From Mesorhizobium comanense (GTDB lineage: Bacteria > Pseudomonadota > Alphaproteobacteria > Rhizobiales > Rhizobiaceae), in NCBI RefSeq assembly GCF_005503535.1, contig NZ_SCNN01000034.1, positions 1 through 51,587 of the forward strand: a stretch of DNA of 51,587 nt. Reading direction: 5' to 3'. Numbering within the stretch: position 1 is the stretch's first letter; each line of letters opens with the position of its first letter. Both the position numbers and the translations under genes were made by a program. The notes below the pieces were generated by a model. It was not told where the DNA came from. It saw only the letters and a list, made by a program, of their open reading frames with translations, and made no database searches. Positions 26,611 through 34,813 of this stretch are shown here, one piece after another.

Positions 26611-28560
26611 ATGCCGGCGAAAGGCGACCGAAAAACTCGAACCAACGGCTCCTACTCGCGAGACGCAATGCCGCAAACCAGCACCGACATCTTGGCCGAC
26701 CGCGATCTCGCTTTCCTCTCGGGCGGCGGCGAACTCGGCTGCCTGATCGCCACCTTCGACTGGTCCTCCACCTCGATCGGGCCGATCAGCGGCTGGCCGC
26801 AGAGCCTGAAGACGGCGACCTCGCTGATCCTGCGCTCCAAGGTGCCGATCGTCATGCTGTGGGGCGAGGACGGCGTCATGATCTACAATGACGGCTATTC
26901 GGAATTCGCCGGCGGCCGGCATCCAAAGCTGCTCGGCTCCAAGGTTCGCGAAGGCTGGCCCGAAGTCGCCGACTTCAACGACAACATCATGAAGGTCTGT
27001 CTGGGCAAGGGCGAGACACTGGCCTATCGCGAGCAGGTGCTGACCCTCAACCGCACCGGCAAGCCCGAACAGGTCTGGCTCGACCTCGACTACTCGCCTG
27101 TGCTCGATGAAAACGGCCGGCCGGCGGGCGTCGTCGCCATCGTCATCGAGACGACCGACAAGGTCGCCGCCGAGCGCTGGCGCGCAAGCGAACGCGACCG
27201 CCAGCGCCAGATGTTCGAACAGGCGCCCGGCTTCATGGCCATGCTGTCGGGGCCAAAGCATGTCTTCGAGCTGACCAACGCCGCCTACATGCAGTTGGTC
27301 GGGCACCGCGACGTGATCGGCCTGCCGGTCCGGCAGGCGCTTCCGGAGATCGAGGGCCAGGGCTATTTCGAACTGCTCGACCGGGTGTTCACGACCGGAG
27401 AAGCCTTTGTCGGCCATGCGCTGAAGGCCGAATTGCAGCGCACGCCGGGCGCTCCTGCCGAGGAGCATTACATCGACATCATCTATCAGCCGGTGCGCAA
27501 TCCTGGCGGCGAGGTCATCGGCATCTTCGTCCAGGGCGTCGACGTCACCGACCGGCTGGTCGCCGAACAGGCGCTGCGCCAGAGCGAGCGCCGCCTGCAG
27601 CTGTCGCAGAACGCCGCCGGCATCGCGGCGCTGGAGCTCGATATCGCCAGCGGAACAGTGGTCGGCTCCGAGGGCTTCTGGGACCTGTGGGGCCTGTCGC
27701 CGCGCGACAGCGTCCACATCAGCGTCCTGGAGGACATCGTCGTGGCGGAGGACAAGGACGTCCGCTCGAACAGCGAGACCCGCAAGCAAGGCACCGCCGT
27801 GCCCGCCGTCGAGTATCGTATACGGCGCGCTGACACCGGCGAGTTGCGCTGGCTGTCGCGGCACATCGACTTCGTCCATGACGAGACGGGCAAGCCGGTG
27901 CAGATGTTCGGCGTCATGCAGGACGTCACCGACCGCCGCGAGGCGCAGGCCAGGCAGGAACTGCTGACCCACGAGCTCGAGCACCGCATCAAGAACATAC
28001 TGGCGATGGTCTCCGCCATTGCCTCGCAGACATTGCGCAACAGCACCGACATCGCCGCCGCGAGCGCCACCTTCACCGAACGGTTGCGGGCACTGGCCAA
28101 TGCGCATGACATCTTGAACAAGACACGCTGGACAAGCGCCTCGATCCGGGAAGTGGTCGAAAACACGATCGCGACCTTTCCGGCCGAGCGCATCGCTGTC
28201 TCGGGGCCGGCGCTGCCGATCAATCCAAAGATGGCGTTGACACTGGCGCTTGCCGTCAACGAACTCGCCACCAACGCGCTCAAATACGGCGCGCTGTCGA
28301 CACCGGACGGCAAAGTCACCATCGTCTGGTCGCTGCGCCCCTCGGTCGAGCGGCCGGGCGAGACGCGCCTCATCTGGACCTGGCGCGAACGCGGCGGCCC
28401 GCCGGTGACGCCGCCCAGCCGGCGCGGTTTCGGCCGGTTCCTGATCGAGCGGGTGCTGGGCACCGATTTCGGCGGGTCGGTCGAGATCGACTACAACCCC
28501 GATGGCGTCGAATGCGTGTTGAACGCACCGGCACCCCAGTTGCCGACAGCCTCTTACTGA
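26611..28560 (+). CDS. HWE-family sensor histidine kinase with PAS domains
   Basis: A 649-residue cytoplasmic protein; ATG 26611 has a GAGGA site 5 bases away, and ATG 26668 is an alternative with poorer signals. No membrane span is present. The N-terminus (TSIGPISGWPQSLKTA) is typical of HWE kinases and leads into three PAS-like modules, at about 30-180, 195-320 and 325-445. The kinase core has the phospho-acceptor His in LTHELEHRIKNILAMVSAI (near 455), the N box NELATNALKYGALS, and the WRERGGPPV motif with the Trp-x-Glu that names the family. It probably senses a soluble or light/redox cue through PAS and signals to the receiver encoded 16 bases downstream. Confidence 0.9.
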   Translation: MPAKGDRKTRTNGSYSRDAMPQTSTDILADRDLAFLSGGGELGCLIATFDWSSTSIGPISGWPQSLKTATSLILRSKVPIVMLWGEDGVMIYNDGYSEFAGGRHPKLLGSKVREGWPEVADFNDNIMKVCLGKGETLAYREQVLTLNRTGKPEQVWLDLDYSPVLDENGRPAGVVAIVIETTDKVAAERWRASERDRQRQMFEQAPGFMAMLSGPKHVFELTNAAYMQLVGHRDVIGLPVRQALPEIEGQGYFELLDRVFTTGEAFVGHALKAELQRTPGAPAEEHYIDIIYQPVRNPGGEVIGIFVQGVDVTDRLVAEQALRQSERRLQLSQNAAGIAALELDIASGTVVGSEGFWDLWGLSPRDSVHISVLEDIVVAEDKDVRSNSETRKQGTAVPAVEYRIRRADTGELRWLSRHIDFVHDETGKPVQMFGVMQDVTDRREAQARQELLTHELEHRIKNILAMVSAIASQTLRNSTDIAAASATFTERLRALANAHDILNKTRWTSASIREVVENTIATFPAERIAVSGPALPINPKMALTLALAVNELATNALKYGALSTPDGKVTIVWSLRPSVERPGETRLIWTWRERGGPPVTPPSRRGFGRFLIERVLGTDFGGSVEIDYNPDGVECVLNAPAPQLPTASY

Positions 28561-28576
28561 CTACATAGAGCGTGCC

Positions 28577-28945
28577 ATGAGTATTCAGCCCCCCGCCACC
28601 GTCCTCGTCGTCGAAGACGAGGCATTCCTGTTGTTTGCCATCGCCGACGACCTGCGCGAGGCGGGATTCGGCGTACTGGAGGCCAGCAATGCCGACCAGG
28701 CCATCCGCCTGCTGGAGACCCACGAGGATATCGGCATCCTGTTCACCGATATCGACATGCCCGGCTCGATGGACGGGCTGCGCCTGTCCGCCGCCGTGCG
28801 CGACCGCTGGCCGCCGGTCAAGATCATCATCACCTCGGGCAAACAGCAGCCGGCCCGGGACGCGATGCCGAATGGCGGGGTCTTCCTGCCCAAGCCCTAC
28901 GCGCCGGCGGCCGTGGCCGCGACCATCCACGGCCTGCTCGGCTAG
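28577..28945 (+). CDS. Single-domain response regulator (CheY-like receiver)
   Basis: A 122-residue protein consisting only of a receiver domain. The acidic pair is in VLVVEDEAFLLF, the phospho-acceptor Asp in LFTDIDMPGSMDGL (near residue 56), the conserved Ser of the switch in IIITSGKQ, and the Lys in FLPKPYAP. It starts 16 bases after the HWE kinase stop, so the pair is co-transcribed. With no DNA-binding output it must act by protein contact or as a phosphate sink, as single-domain regulators paired with HWE kinases do in rhizobial stress signalling. Pairing is inferred from adjacency. Confidence 0.9.
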   Translation: MSIQPPATVLVVEDEAFLLFAIADDLREAGFGVLEASNADQAIRLLETHEDIGILFTDIDMPGSMDGLRLSAAVRDRWPPVKIIITSGKQQPARDAMPNGGVFLPKPYAPAAVAATIHGLLG

Positions 28946-28982
28946 CGCGACAGACCGCTTGAGCAAGTCCGGCCGGGCTCGA

Positions 28983-29978
28983 TTATCTTGCCTTGCCGCG
29001 CTTGAGGAGTTTTCGACACACGATCTTCAGCCGCTTGAATTCATAGCGGCGCCGCAGTCTGGCCAGGGCCGCCCGGTGCGCGGCATCTATCGCCGGTGGC
29101 GATTCCGGCACGCTCGCTTGCGGCAATGCAAGCAGCGCGTTGGCGTGGCGGTCGGCGAAGGGCCGCGGGTCATAGCTGGCGAACCGCGTCGGCGGATCGC
29201 TGAGCACCGTCGGATTGCTGTTGATCTCGAACACCAGCAGCCTGCCATCCGCCAGCGTGTAATCGATGCGCCCATATTGCATGCGGGCTTTTTCGAAGAC
29301 CTGCATGACCTGGACGGCATGCGGGTTGGCGGCGATATAGGCGCGGATCTCATCGAGGTGCGCGCGGAGCGGTCGCTCGGCCGAATTCTTGACGAACCAC
29401 GACGTCGCCATGGCGCAATGTTGGGCATAGATGGTATCGCCGACCCGGAACGCGGCGTATTTCCGGAAGTAGCCATCCGGCCCGGGCGTCCCCACCATCT
29501 CGACCACCATCGGCCGCACCAGCCTGCCGTCCAGCATGGCGAGCGCTGCGTCCAGCGCCGGCCGATCATGCAGCAGTGGCGGCTCCTCGTAGAGCGCCCC
29601 CACTTCATCGCGGATGAAGACGGGGTAGCGTATCGTGTCATCCAGTTCATGCGGTCTGAACACGCGGAAACCGTTGCTGCCCTGATCGTGCAGCATGCGC
29701 AGCAGCTCGAAGCGTTGCAGGCTGGCGGCCGGATGGTTCAGCTGGGTCAGGCCCGCTTGTTGCGCCAGTTCGGCGCTGAGGCGGGCTGCCTGCTGCATCT
29801 CGTCAGCAGTAAGCCGGTCCATGTCCGACCAGATCACAACGCCCGCGCGGACAGCGCGGAGCAGTCCTGCATCCTCATAGCGAACCAGCCGGAAGGATTT
29901 TTGCAGGTCCGTCCGGTGATAGAGCAGCACAACCGCCTGAGTGTAGGCGTGCTTTCTGTGTGTCACATAGAATATCAT
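28983..29978 (-). CDS. ATP-grasp-like protein (RimK-like C-terminal motif)
   Basis: A 331-residue protein, convergent with the receiver gene. The clearest signature is near residues 240-265: MQYGRIDYTLADGRLLVFEI followed by NSNPT. This fits the metal-binding end of ATP-grasp ligases, in which an Asp, a Glu and an Asn hold Mg-ATP. Earlier segments (YPVFIRDEVG, RPMVVEMVGTPGPDGYFRKY) could be the ATP-grasp lid and strands. The classic Gly-rich loop is not obvious. ATP-grasp enzymes ligate a carboxylate to an amine or thiol through an acyl-phosphate. The ribosome site is weak. It diverges from the GNAT gene with under 100 bases between. Family call is moderate; substrate unknown. Confidence 0.55.
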   Translation of the reverse strand: MIFYVTHRKHAYTQAVVLLYHRTDLQKSFRLVRYEDAGLLRAVRAGVVIWSDMDRLTADEMQQAARLSAELAQQAGLTQLNHPAASLQRFELLRMLHDQGSNGFRVFRPHELDDTIRYPVFIRDEVGALYEEPPLLHDRPALDAALAMLDGRLVRPMVVEMVGTPGPDGYFRKYAAFRVGDTIYAQHCAMATSWFVKNSAERPLRAHLDEIRAYIAANPHAVQVMQVFEKARMQYGRIDYTLADGRLLVFEINSNPTVLSDPPTRFASYDPRPFADRHANALLALPQASVPESPPAIDAAHRAALARLRRRYEFKRLKIVCRKLLKRGKAR

Positions 29979-30067
29979 TAGCCACCGCTTTCACATACAA
30001 TTGCAAAGCGGGTCCGGAATGGCTAGCCAGAAAGCCGGGGTAATTGTTAGCGGGCGTTTGGAGGGAG

Positions 30068-30736
30068 ATGACTTTCGAGAGTGCGGCGTTTCCCATCCGT
30101 CCTTTGACAGGGGACGACCTGCCGTTGTTGATGGAGCTGGAGGCCGCCGCCTGGGCGCCGCCGCTTCGTGCCAGTGAGGCGACCATCAGCCACCGGTTGA
30201 TGCTCGGACACACCATGTTCGGGGCCATCGACGAAGACGTCCTCGCGGGCACACTCTGCTTCACCGAAACCAGCCAGGATCCGTTGGTCCGCTCCGACTT
30301 CCCCCAGGATTTCGAGGCCTATTCCTCGCTGCCGCGCAGCGAGCCGGTAAACGCCCTTTATGCCTACAATCTCTGCGTCCGGCCCAGCCACCGCGGCACC
30401 AATACGGCCATCCGGTTGCTGAGGGAGATGGAACATCATGGCCGCCGCCTCGGCGCCCGCTGGCTGATCGGCGATGGCCGCTGCTCGTCTTATGCCGGCT
30501 CATCCGCCGCCGACGACGACAAGGTAAGGGCCGATCCGCGGTTTCGCGCGACCATCGATCGCTGGAACGAGACTGGCATGAGGCCGCCCTTGCGCGAGAT
30601 CATCCGCGATCCGCTGCTGCGCCTGCACTACCGTGTCTACGAATGCGAATTCCTGTACGTCATGCCCGATTTCTTCCCCCAGGACGCTTCATCGGGCGGC
30701 TTCCGGGTCATTTCGGCGAAGGACCTGAAGACATGA
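30068..30736 (+). CDS. GNAT-family N-acetyltransferase
   Basis: A 222-residue protein from ATG 30068, preceded closely by GGAGGGAG; a TTG at 30044 would add 8 residues. It opens with FPIRPLTGDDLPLLMELE, the typical first strand and helix of GNAT proteins. The acetyl-CoA motif region is ALYAYNLCVRPSHRGTNTAI (near residues 97-116), with the RxxxGxN/T form of the R/Q-x-x-G-x-G/A pyrophosphate loop. After residue 150 it has a tail not typical of short GNATs (RPPLREIIRDPLLRLHYRV). The P450 gene starts 19 bases after its stop, so the two may act on the same small molecule. Acceptor unknown. Confidence 0.75.
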   Translation: MTFESAAFPIRPLTGDDLPLLMELEAAAWAPPLRASEATISHRLMLGHTMFGAIDEDVLAGTLCFTETSQDPLVRSDFPQDFEAYSSLPRSEPVNALYAYNLCVRPSHRGTNTAIRLLREMEHHGRRLGARWLIGDGRCSSYAGSSAADDDKVRADPRFRATIDRWNETGMRPPLREIIRDPLLRLHYRVYECEFLYVMPDFFPQDASSGGFRVISAKDLKT

Positions 30737-30755
30737 TCCACAGACCTGCCGCCAC

Positions 30756-31988
30756 ATGACGGTTCCGTTCTTCGATCCATTCGTCCTTGGCAGTGATCCC
30801 TTCCCGCACTTTGCCCATATGCGCGCTGCCGGCGGCATTGCGCGCGGCGCGGCGCCCTATCCGGAAATCGACGAGGCCTATTACGTCTTCAGCCACGACC
30901 TGGTGTCGCGGGCACTGAAACATCCCGACCTGCTGCAGGCTCCGCCAGGCAGATACGAGGAAGTTCGCCGCAAGCTTGTCGATCAGGCTCCGATGGCGTT
31001 GCTCAGCCGGTCGGTCCTGCTTGCCGATCCGCCGCAGCATGGCGGGCTGCGGCGGCCGGTCGCCGGCTACCTGTCGCGCCCTGCCGTCGAAGCGCTATCG
31101 CAAGGCATGCGCTCGCTCAGCCGCGACCTCGTCGACAAGGCTCTGGCGGATGGCGGCATCGAAGCCGTCGCCGGCCTTGCCGTGCCGGTCTCCTTCTGGC
31201 TGCTGCAGGAAATCCTCGGCATCGAGATCGAGGACCCGTGGATGCTGAAATCGATCACACGTCGCATGGCCGGGGCTTTCGACTTGCGCAGGGAAAACCC
31301 GGCAGCCTCGAGTGCCGAGGCCTATGCCGAATGCCAGGCCTTTGTCGAGGACCGGCTGACGCGTCACGCCTATCGCCCTGACGGCATGGTTGCGGGCATG
31401 ACGCGGGAAGTGGCGGAAGGCCGCTGGTCGCGCGAGGACATGGTGGCCAACATCGTGTTCATGCTGTTTGCCGGCCAGGAGACCGTGGTCGACGCTTTCG
31501 GCAATGCCGTCGTCGCGCTGGATCGCTTCCCGGCCCAGCGCGCCCTCCTCGACAGCCGCGCCGTCGACTGGAACACCGCGGCCGCCGAACTGTTGCGGTA
31601 CGGCGCCTCCGTCCAATACGCGGTCGCGCGCATTGCTGCGCAAGACATCGACCTCGGTGGCGTCAGGATAGCATCGGGCCAGGCGGTGGTGCCGGTGCTT
31701 GGCAGCGGCAATCGCGACGATGCCGTTTTCGCTGATGGCGACAGCCTGGACCTTACACGCGCTCCGGCCGTGTCGATGACCTTCGGCACGGGTCTGCATG
31801 TCTGTCTCGGCCAGCACGTTGCCCGCATCGAGATCGCCGCGATGATGGAGGCGCTGTTCACCCGTGCCCCGGACTGGCGCCTCGATGCCGCCAATGCCGA
31901 GCGCCGCCCTTCGATGTCGTTTCACGGCATGAGCACCGCCCCGCTGATCTTCAGCCGCGCTGCAGGAACAGTGGCCGGGTCAGCTTGA
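30756..31988 (+). CDS. Cytochrome P450
   Basis: A 410-residue soluble bacterial-type P450. The I-helix oxygen-activation segment is MLFAGQETVVDAFGNAV near residue 235. The K-helix ExxR is in AAELLRYG near 277. The heme-ligand loop FGTGLHVCLGQHVAR (near residues 345-360) is an exact FGxGxHxCxG. It would hydroxylate or otherwise oxidise a small substrate using electrons from a separate ferredoxin and reductase, neither encoded nearby. It follows the GNAT gene by 19 bases. Its last 38 bases overlap the 3' end of the convergent glycosyltransferase gene. The substrate cannot be told from sequence. Confidence 0.93.
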   Translation: MTVPFFDPFVLGSDPFPHFAHMRAAGGIARGAAPYPEIDEAYYVFSHDLVSRALKHPDLLQAPPGRYEEVRRKLVDQAPMALLSRSVLLADPPQHGGLRRPVAGYLSRPAVEALSQGMRSLSRDLVDKALADGGIEAVAGLAVPVSFWLLQEILGIEIEDPWMLKSITRRMAGAFDLRRENPAASSAEAYAECQAFVEDRLTRHAYRPDGMVAGMTREVAEGRWSREDMVANIVFMLFAGQETVVDAFGNAVVALDRFPAQRALLDSRAVDWNTAAAELLRYGASVQYAVARIAAQDIDLGGVRIASGQAVVPVLGSGNRDDAVFADGDSLDLTRAPAVSMTFGTGLHVCLGQHVARIEIAAMMEALFTRAPDWRLDAANAERRPSMSFHGMSTAPLIFSRAAGTVAGSA

Positions 31989-32865
31989 CGACCGCGGGGT
32001 CCAACGATCTGGTGATTTCCGCCATCTTTGCCCGCAACGCGCCGACTTTCGCTTCGTCAAGCGGGTCGGGAATATCGTTCTGGTCGCGCGTCGCCGCATA
32101 GTCTTCCGCTCCCTGCGCCTCGCTTGCTGGTGTGAAGGCCGCACCGCGCCCGATCTTGTCGCGCAACTCTTGCCTCGACTTCACGGCGTAGTGGCGGATC
32201 CAGCCGACCTTCCATTCAAGCGGCATGGCCGCGGGATGCTTGTCCAGCGTCATGCCATCGACCAAAGTCTTGTGCAGTCCGATCGGAAAGCCATGGCCAT
32301 GCGCCATGAAAAGCTTCGGGTTCCGCAAGGCCTTCGGCAGGACGGATGCCACGCGCGCAAATGACTTTTTCCAGCGCGCCGTCGAAGCGTCATGCCGGCC
32401 GCGCCTCTGAAACCGGACGGTTACCAGCTCGTCGTCATAGACCTCCTGACCGTCGCTGCCGAAATTAACCCACCGGAAGGCGGCGCTGCGAACGCTAGGC
32501 CGTCGCAGCAGCGAGCGAACCAGCTGGGCTCCTCCCCAAGGGGGTCCCTCGAGCGGCTCGAAGAACTCGTCGGCATCGATGAAGCCGAGGTATCGATAGC
32601 CGTGAAGCAGAGCCTGCCAATAAAGATAGGAATAGGCCCGGCGTTGCGGCTGGTGCGGATCGTGGCGCCAGTCGACCAGTCGGATCCAGCCGACGTCGCG
32701 CAGCGCCGAGAGCACCGCCGTCTGCGGTCCGGCGGTGCAATTGTCGGCGATCATGATGTCGAAGCCGTGCAGTTTGTGCCACGCGATCCATTCGATCACA
32801 TAAGGCTGCTCCTGCTTCATGATCGCGCAGATCACGGGCCTGTCGACAGAAAGCGGAAATCTCAT
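31951..32865 (-). CDS. Glycosyltransferase family 2-like (GT92/Glyco_tranf_2_4 type)
   Basis: A 304-residue protein. I chose ATG 32865 (GGGG upstream); the longer open frame behind it reads through the permease gene in another frame and is not real. The N-terminus VICAIMKQEQPYVIEWIAWH is typical of this group, in which a nucleotide-sugar donor site is formed by the first strands. YLGFIDADEFFEP (near residue 90) supplies the metal-binding DxD. No membrane span is visible. Such enzymes transfer sugars to lipids or surface polysaccharides. It shares a direction with the ABC genes, 92 bases downstream of the 32958 permease, and overlaps the P450 end by 38 bases. Confidence 0.82.
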   Translation of the reverse strand: MRFPLSVDRPVICAIMKQEQPYVIEWIAWHKLHGFDIMIADNCTAGPQTAVLSALRDVGWIRLVDWRHDPHQPQRRAYSYLYWQALLHGYRYLGFIDADEFFEPLEGPPWGGAQLVRSLLRRPSVRSAAFRWVNFGSDGQEVYDDELVTVRFQRRGRHDASTARWKKSFARVASVLPKALRNPKLFMAHGHGFPIGLHKTLVDGMTLDKHPAAMPLEWKVGWIRHYAVKSRQELRDKIGRGAAFTPASEAQGAEDYAATRDQNDIPDPLDEAKVGALRAKMAEITRSLDPAVVKLTRPLFLQRG

Positions 32866-32957
32866 CGCAACCCCTTCGTTGCGATACCATTGCCATGGCG
32901 CAAGCGCGCAGAAAAGGCCGCGGCAATCCAAGACTGGCCGCCCGGCCTCTTGATGAT

Positions 32958-33839
32958 CTACTTGTCGCTGTTTTCGAAGGCGCCGATGCCTTGCGCGATC
33001 AGGTTGGTGGCCATGACCAGCGAAATGATGGCGGCGGAATTGAACACCACCACCCACCATTTGCCGCCGGTCAGGAAACCATAGCCGTCGGCGATCGCCA
33101 GGCCCCAGTCGGCCGAGGGCGGCTGGATGCCAAGGCCGAGGAAACTCAAGGTCGCGATCGAGAAGAAGGCGTAGCCGAGCCTGGTGATCAGCTCGATCAG
33201 GATCGTCTCGCGCACATTGGGCAGGATCTCCAGGAACATGATCGCCAACCGCCCCTCGCCCGCCAGCCGCGCGGCGCTGACATAGTCGCGCTCGCGCTGC
33301 TCGCGCACCGCCGTGCGCACGGTGCGCGCCACCAGCGGCGCGTAGGCAAGGGCGATCACCGCGATGACCGTGAGGTTGGACGGACCGACCGCCACCAGCG
33401 CCATCGTCACCAGCACGATGAAGGGCAGCGACATGACGGCGTCGAGCAGCCGCGCCCCGACCGCGTCGACCATGCCCCCGAAGGTGCCCAACACCAGGCC
33501 GATGACGCTGCCGGCGCCCACGCCGGCCAGCGTCGCCAGCGGCGCCACCAGCAGGATGTCGCGAGACCCCACCACGATGCGCGAAAGCACGTCGCGGCCG
33601 AGCTGGTCGGTGCCGAACCAGTGCACCGCGTCGGGCGGCGTCATCATCGACAGGAAGTCCTCCGCATAGGGGTCGAACGGCACGAATTGCGAACCGCACA
33701 CCGCGCAGGCGACCCAGAACAATAAAACTGCCGAGCCGATCACGGTCGACGGCGCCATGTCAGGTAAAAAGCCGCGCAATCTGCCGATCCGGGAGAGCCT
33801 GATGTCGCTGCGCATCGGCGACTGGGCGAGATCGGTCAT
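32958..33839 (-). CDS. Peptide/opine-type ABC transporter permease, DppC-like
   Basis: A 293-residue inner-membrane protein with about six spans. The N-terminal cytoplasmic stretch and DPYAEDFLSMMTPPDAVHWF then GTDQLGRDVLSR are diagnostic of OppC/DppC permeases. The ATPase-binding EAA loop is REQRERDYVSAARLAG near residue 180. Its ATG overlaps the stop of the upstream permease in ATGA, showing translational coupling. With the 33836 permease it forms the channel. It is the last gene of the transporter operon; the 92-base gap to the glycosyltransferase shows no clear terminator. Confidence 0.93.
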   Translation of the reverse strand: MTDLAQSPMRSDIRLSRIGRLRGFLPDMAPSTVIGSAVLLFWVACAVCGSQFVPFDPYAEDFLSMMTPPDAVHWFGTDQLGRDVLSRIVVGSRDILLVAPLATLAGVGAGSVIGLVLGTFGGMVDAVGARLLDAVMSLPFIVLVTMALVAVGPSNLTVIAVIALAYAPLVARTVRTAVREQRERDYVSAARLAGEGRLAIMFLEILPNVRETILIELITRLGYAFFSIATLSFLGLGIQPPSADWGLAIADGYGFLTGGKWWVVVFNSAAIISLVMATNLIAQGIGAFENSDK

Positions 33840-34813
33840 GGTGCGCTCCGGCGGCGCTGGCGCGGATCAAGCAGCGCCTGCAGGAGATCGCCGATCGCGG
33901 CGGTCGAGACGAAGATCGCGGCCATCACCAGCACGCCTGCTTCCAGCATCGGGAAGTCGCGCGCCTTGGCCGCGCTCAGCACGAGGTTGCCGAGACCCTG
34001 TATGCCGAACAGCGCCTCGATCACCACCAGCCCGCCGAGCAGGAAGCCGCTCTGCGTGGCGATGACGGCGACCGTCGGCACCAGCGCGTTGCGCAGCACA
34101 TGCTTGAACAGCACCTGCGCCGGGCTCAGCCCCTTCAGGATCGCGGTGCGCGTATAGTCGGCCGCGCGCGCCTCGATAACCCCGGCCCGCGTCATGCGCG
34201 CGACATAGCCGATGAGGTTCAGCACCAGCGGCAGCGCCGGCAAGATGAGGTAGTAGCTGGTCGTCCAGAACCCGGCCGCCTGCGGCGCGGCGCCCGTGAT
34301 CGGAAACCAGGCCAGCCAGAGGCCGAAAACCATCAGCAGCAACAGGCCGGAGACGAAGTCCGGCACGATCGAGAGCGACACGCCGGTCAACACGATCAGC
34401 CGGTCGACAAAGCTGCCGGCGCGCAGTCCCGCGACGACGCCCGCGCCGATGCCGATCGGCACCAGGAACACCAGGACGACGCCGGCAAGGGCGGCGGAAT
34501 TCCTGATGCTCTCCAGCACGAAGGGCGCCACCGGCGCCCGCATGGACAGCGACTCGCCGAAGTCGCCCGTGATCGCCCGGCTGAACCAGTGCCAGTACTG
34601 GGTCAGGACCGGCTGGTCGGTGCCGAGCTTGTGGTTGAGCTCGGCCACCGCCTGCGCGTCGGCGAAAGGCCCGAGCATGACACGGCCAACATCGCCGGGC
34701 AGCACCTGCCCGGCGAGGAAGACCAGCGCGCTGACCAGCCAAAGCGTCAGCAGCAGCGAGCCCGCCCGGGCCGCCAGAGGCCGCACGATCGTCAAGATGG
34801 CGATGCCGCTCAC
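33836..34813 (-). CDS. Peptide/opine-type ABC transporter permease, DppB-like
   Basis: A 325-residue inner-membrane protein with about six spans. The N-terminal span and the motif DQPVLTQYWHWFSRAITGDF followed by GESL, and the later EARAADYTRTAILKGLSPAQ EAA loop, mark it as OppB/DppB. The start appears to be GTG at 34813, overlapping the binding-protein stop as GTGA; its own stop overlaps the next start as ATGA. The three transporter genes are therefore translationally coupled. It pairs with the DppC-like protein to move the ligand across the inner membrane. Confidence 0.93.
   Translation of the reverse strand: MSGIAILTIVRPLAARAGSLLLTLWLVSALVFLAGQVLPGDVGRVMLGPFADAQAVAELNHKLGTDQPVLTQYWHWFSRAITGDFGESLSMRAPVAPFVLESIRNSAALAGVVLVFLVPIGIGAGVVAGLRAGSFVDRLIVLTGVSLSIVPDFVSGLLLLMVFGLWLAWFPITGAAPQAAGFWTTSYYLILPALPLVLNLIGYVARMTRAGVIEARAADYTRTAILKGLSPAQVLFKHVLRNALVPTVAVIATQSGFLLGGLVVIEALFGIQGLGNLVLSAAKARDFPMLEAGVLVMAAIFVSTAAIGDLLQALLDPRQRRRSAP

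Noticed and set aside
31951..33699. Apparent 582-residue minus-strand protein joining permease DNA to the glycosyltransferase
   Set aside because: The upstream part lies in the wrong frame of the permease gene and lacks family sequence; the glycosyltransferase starts at 32865.
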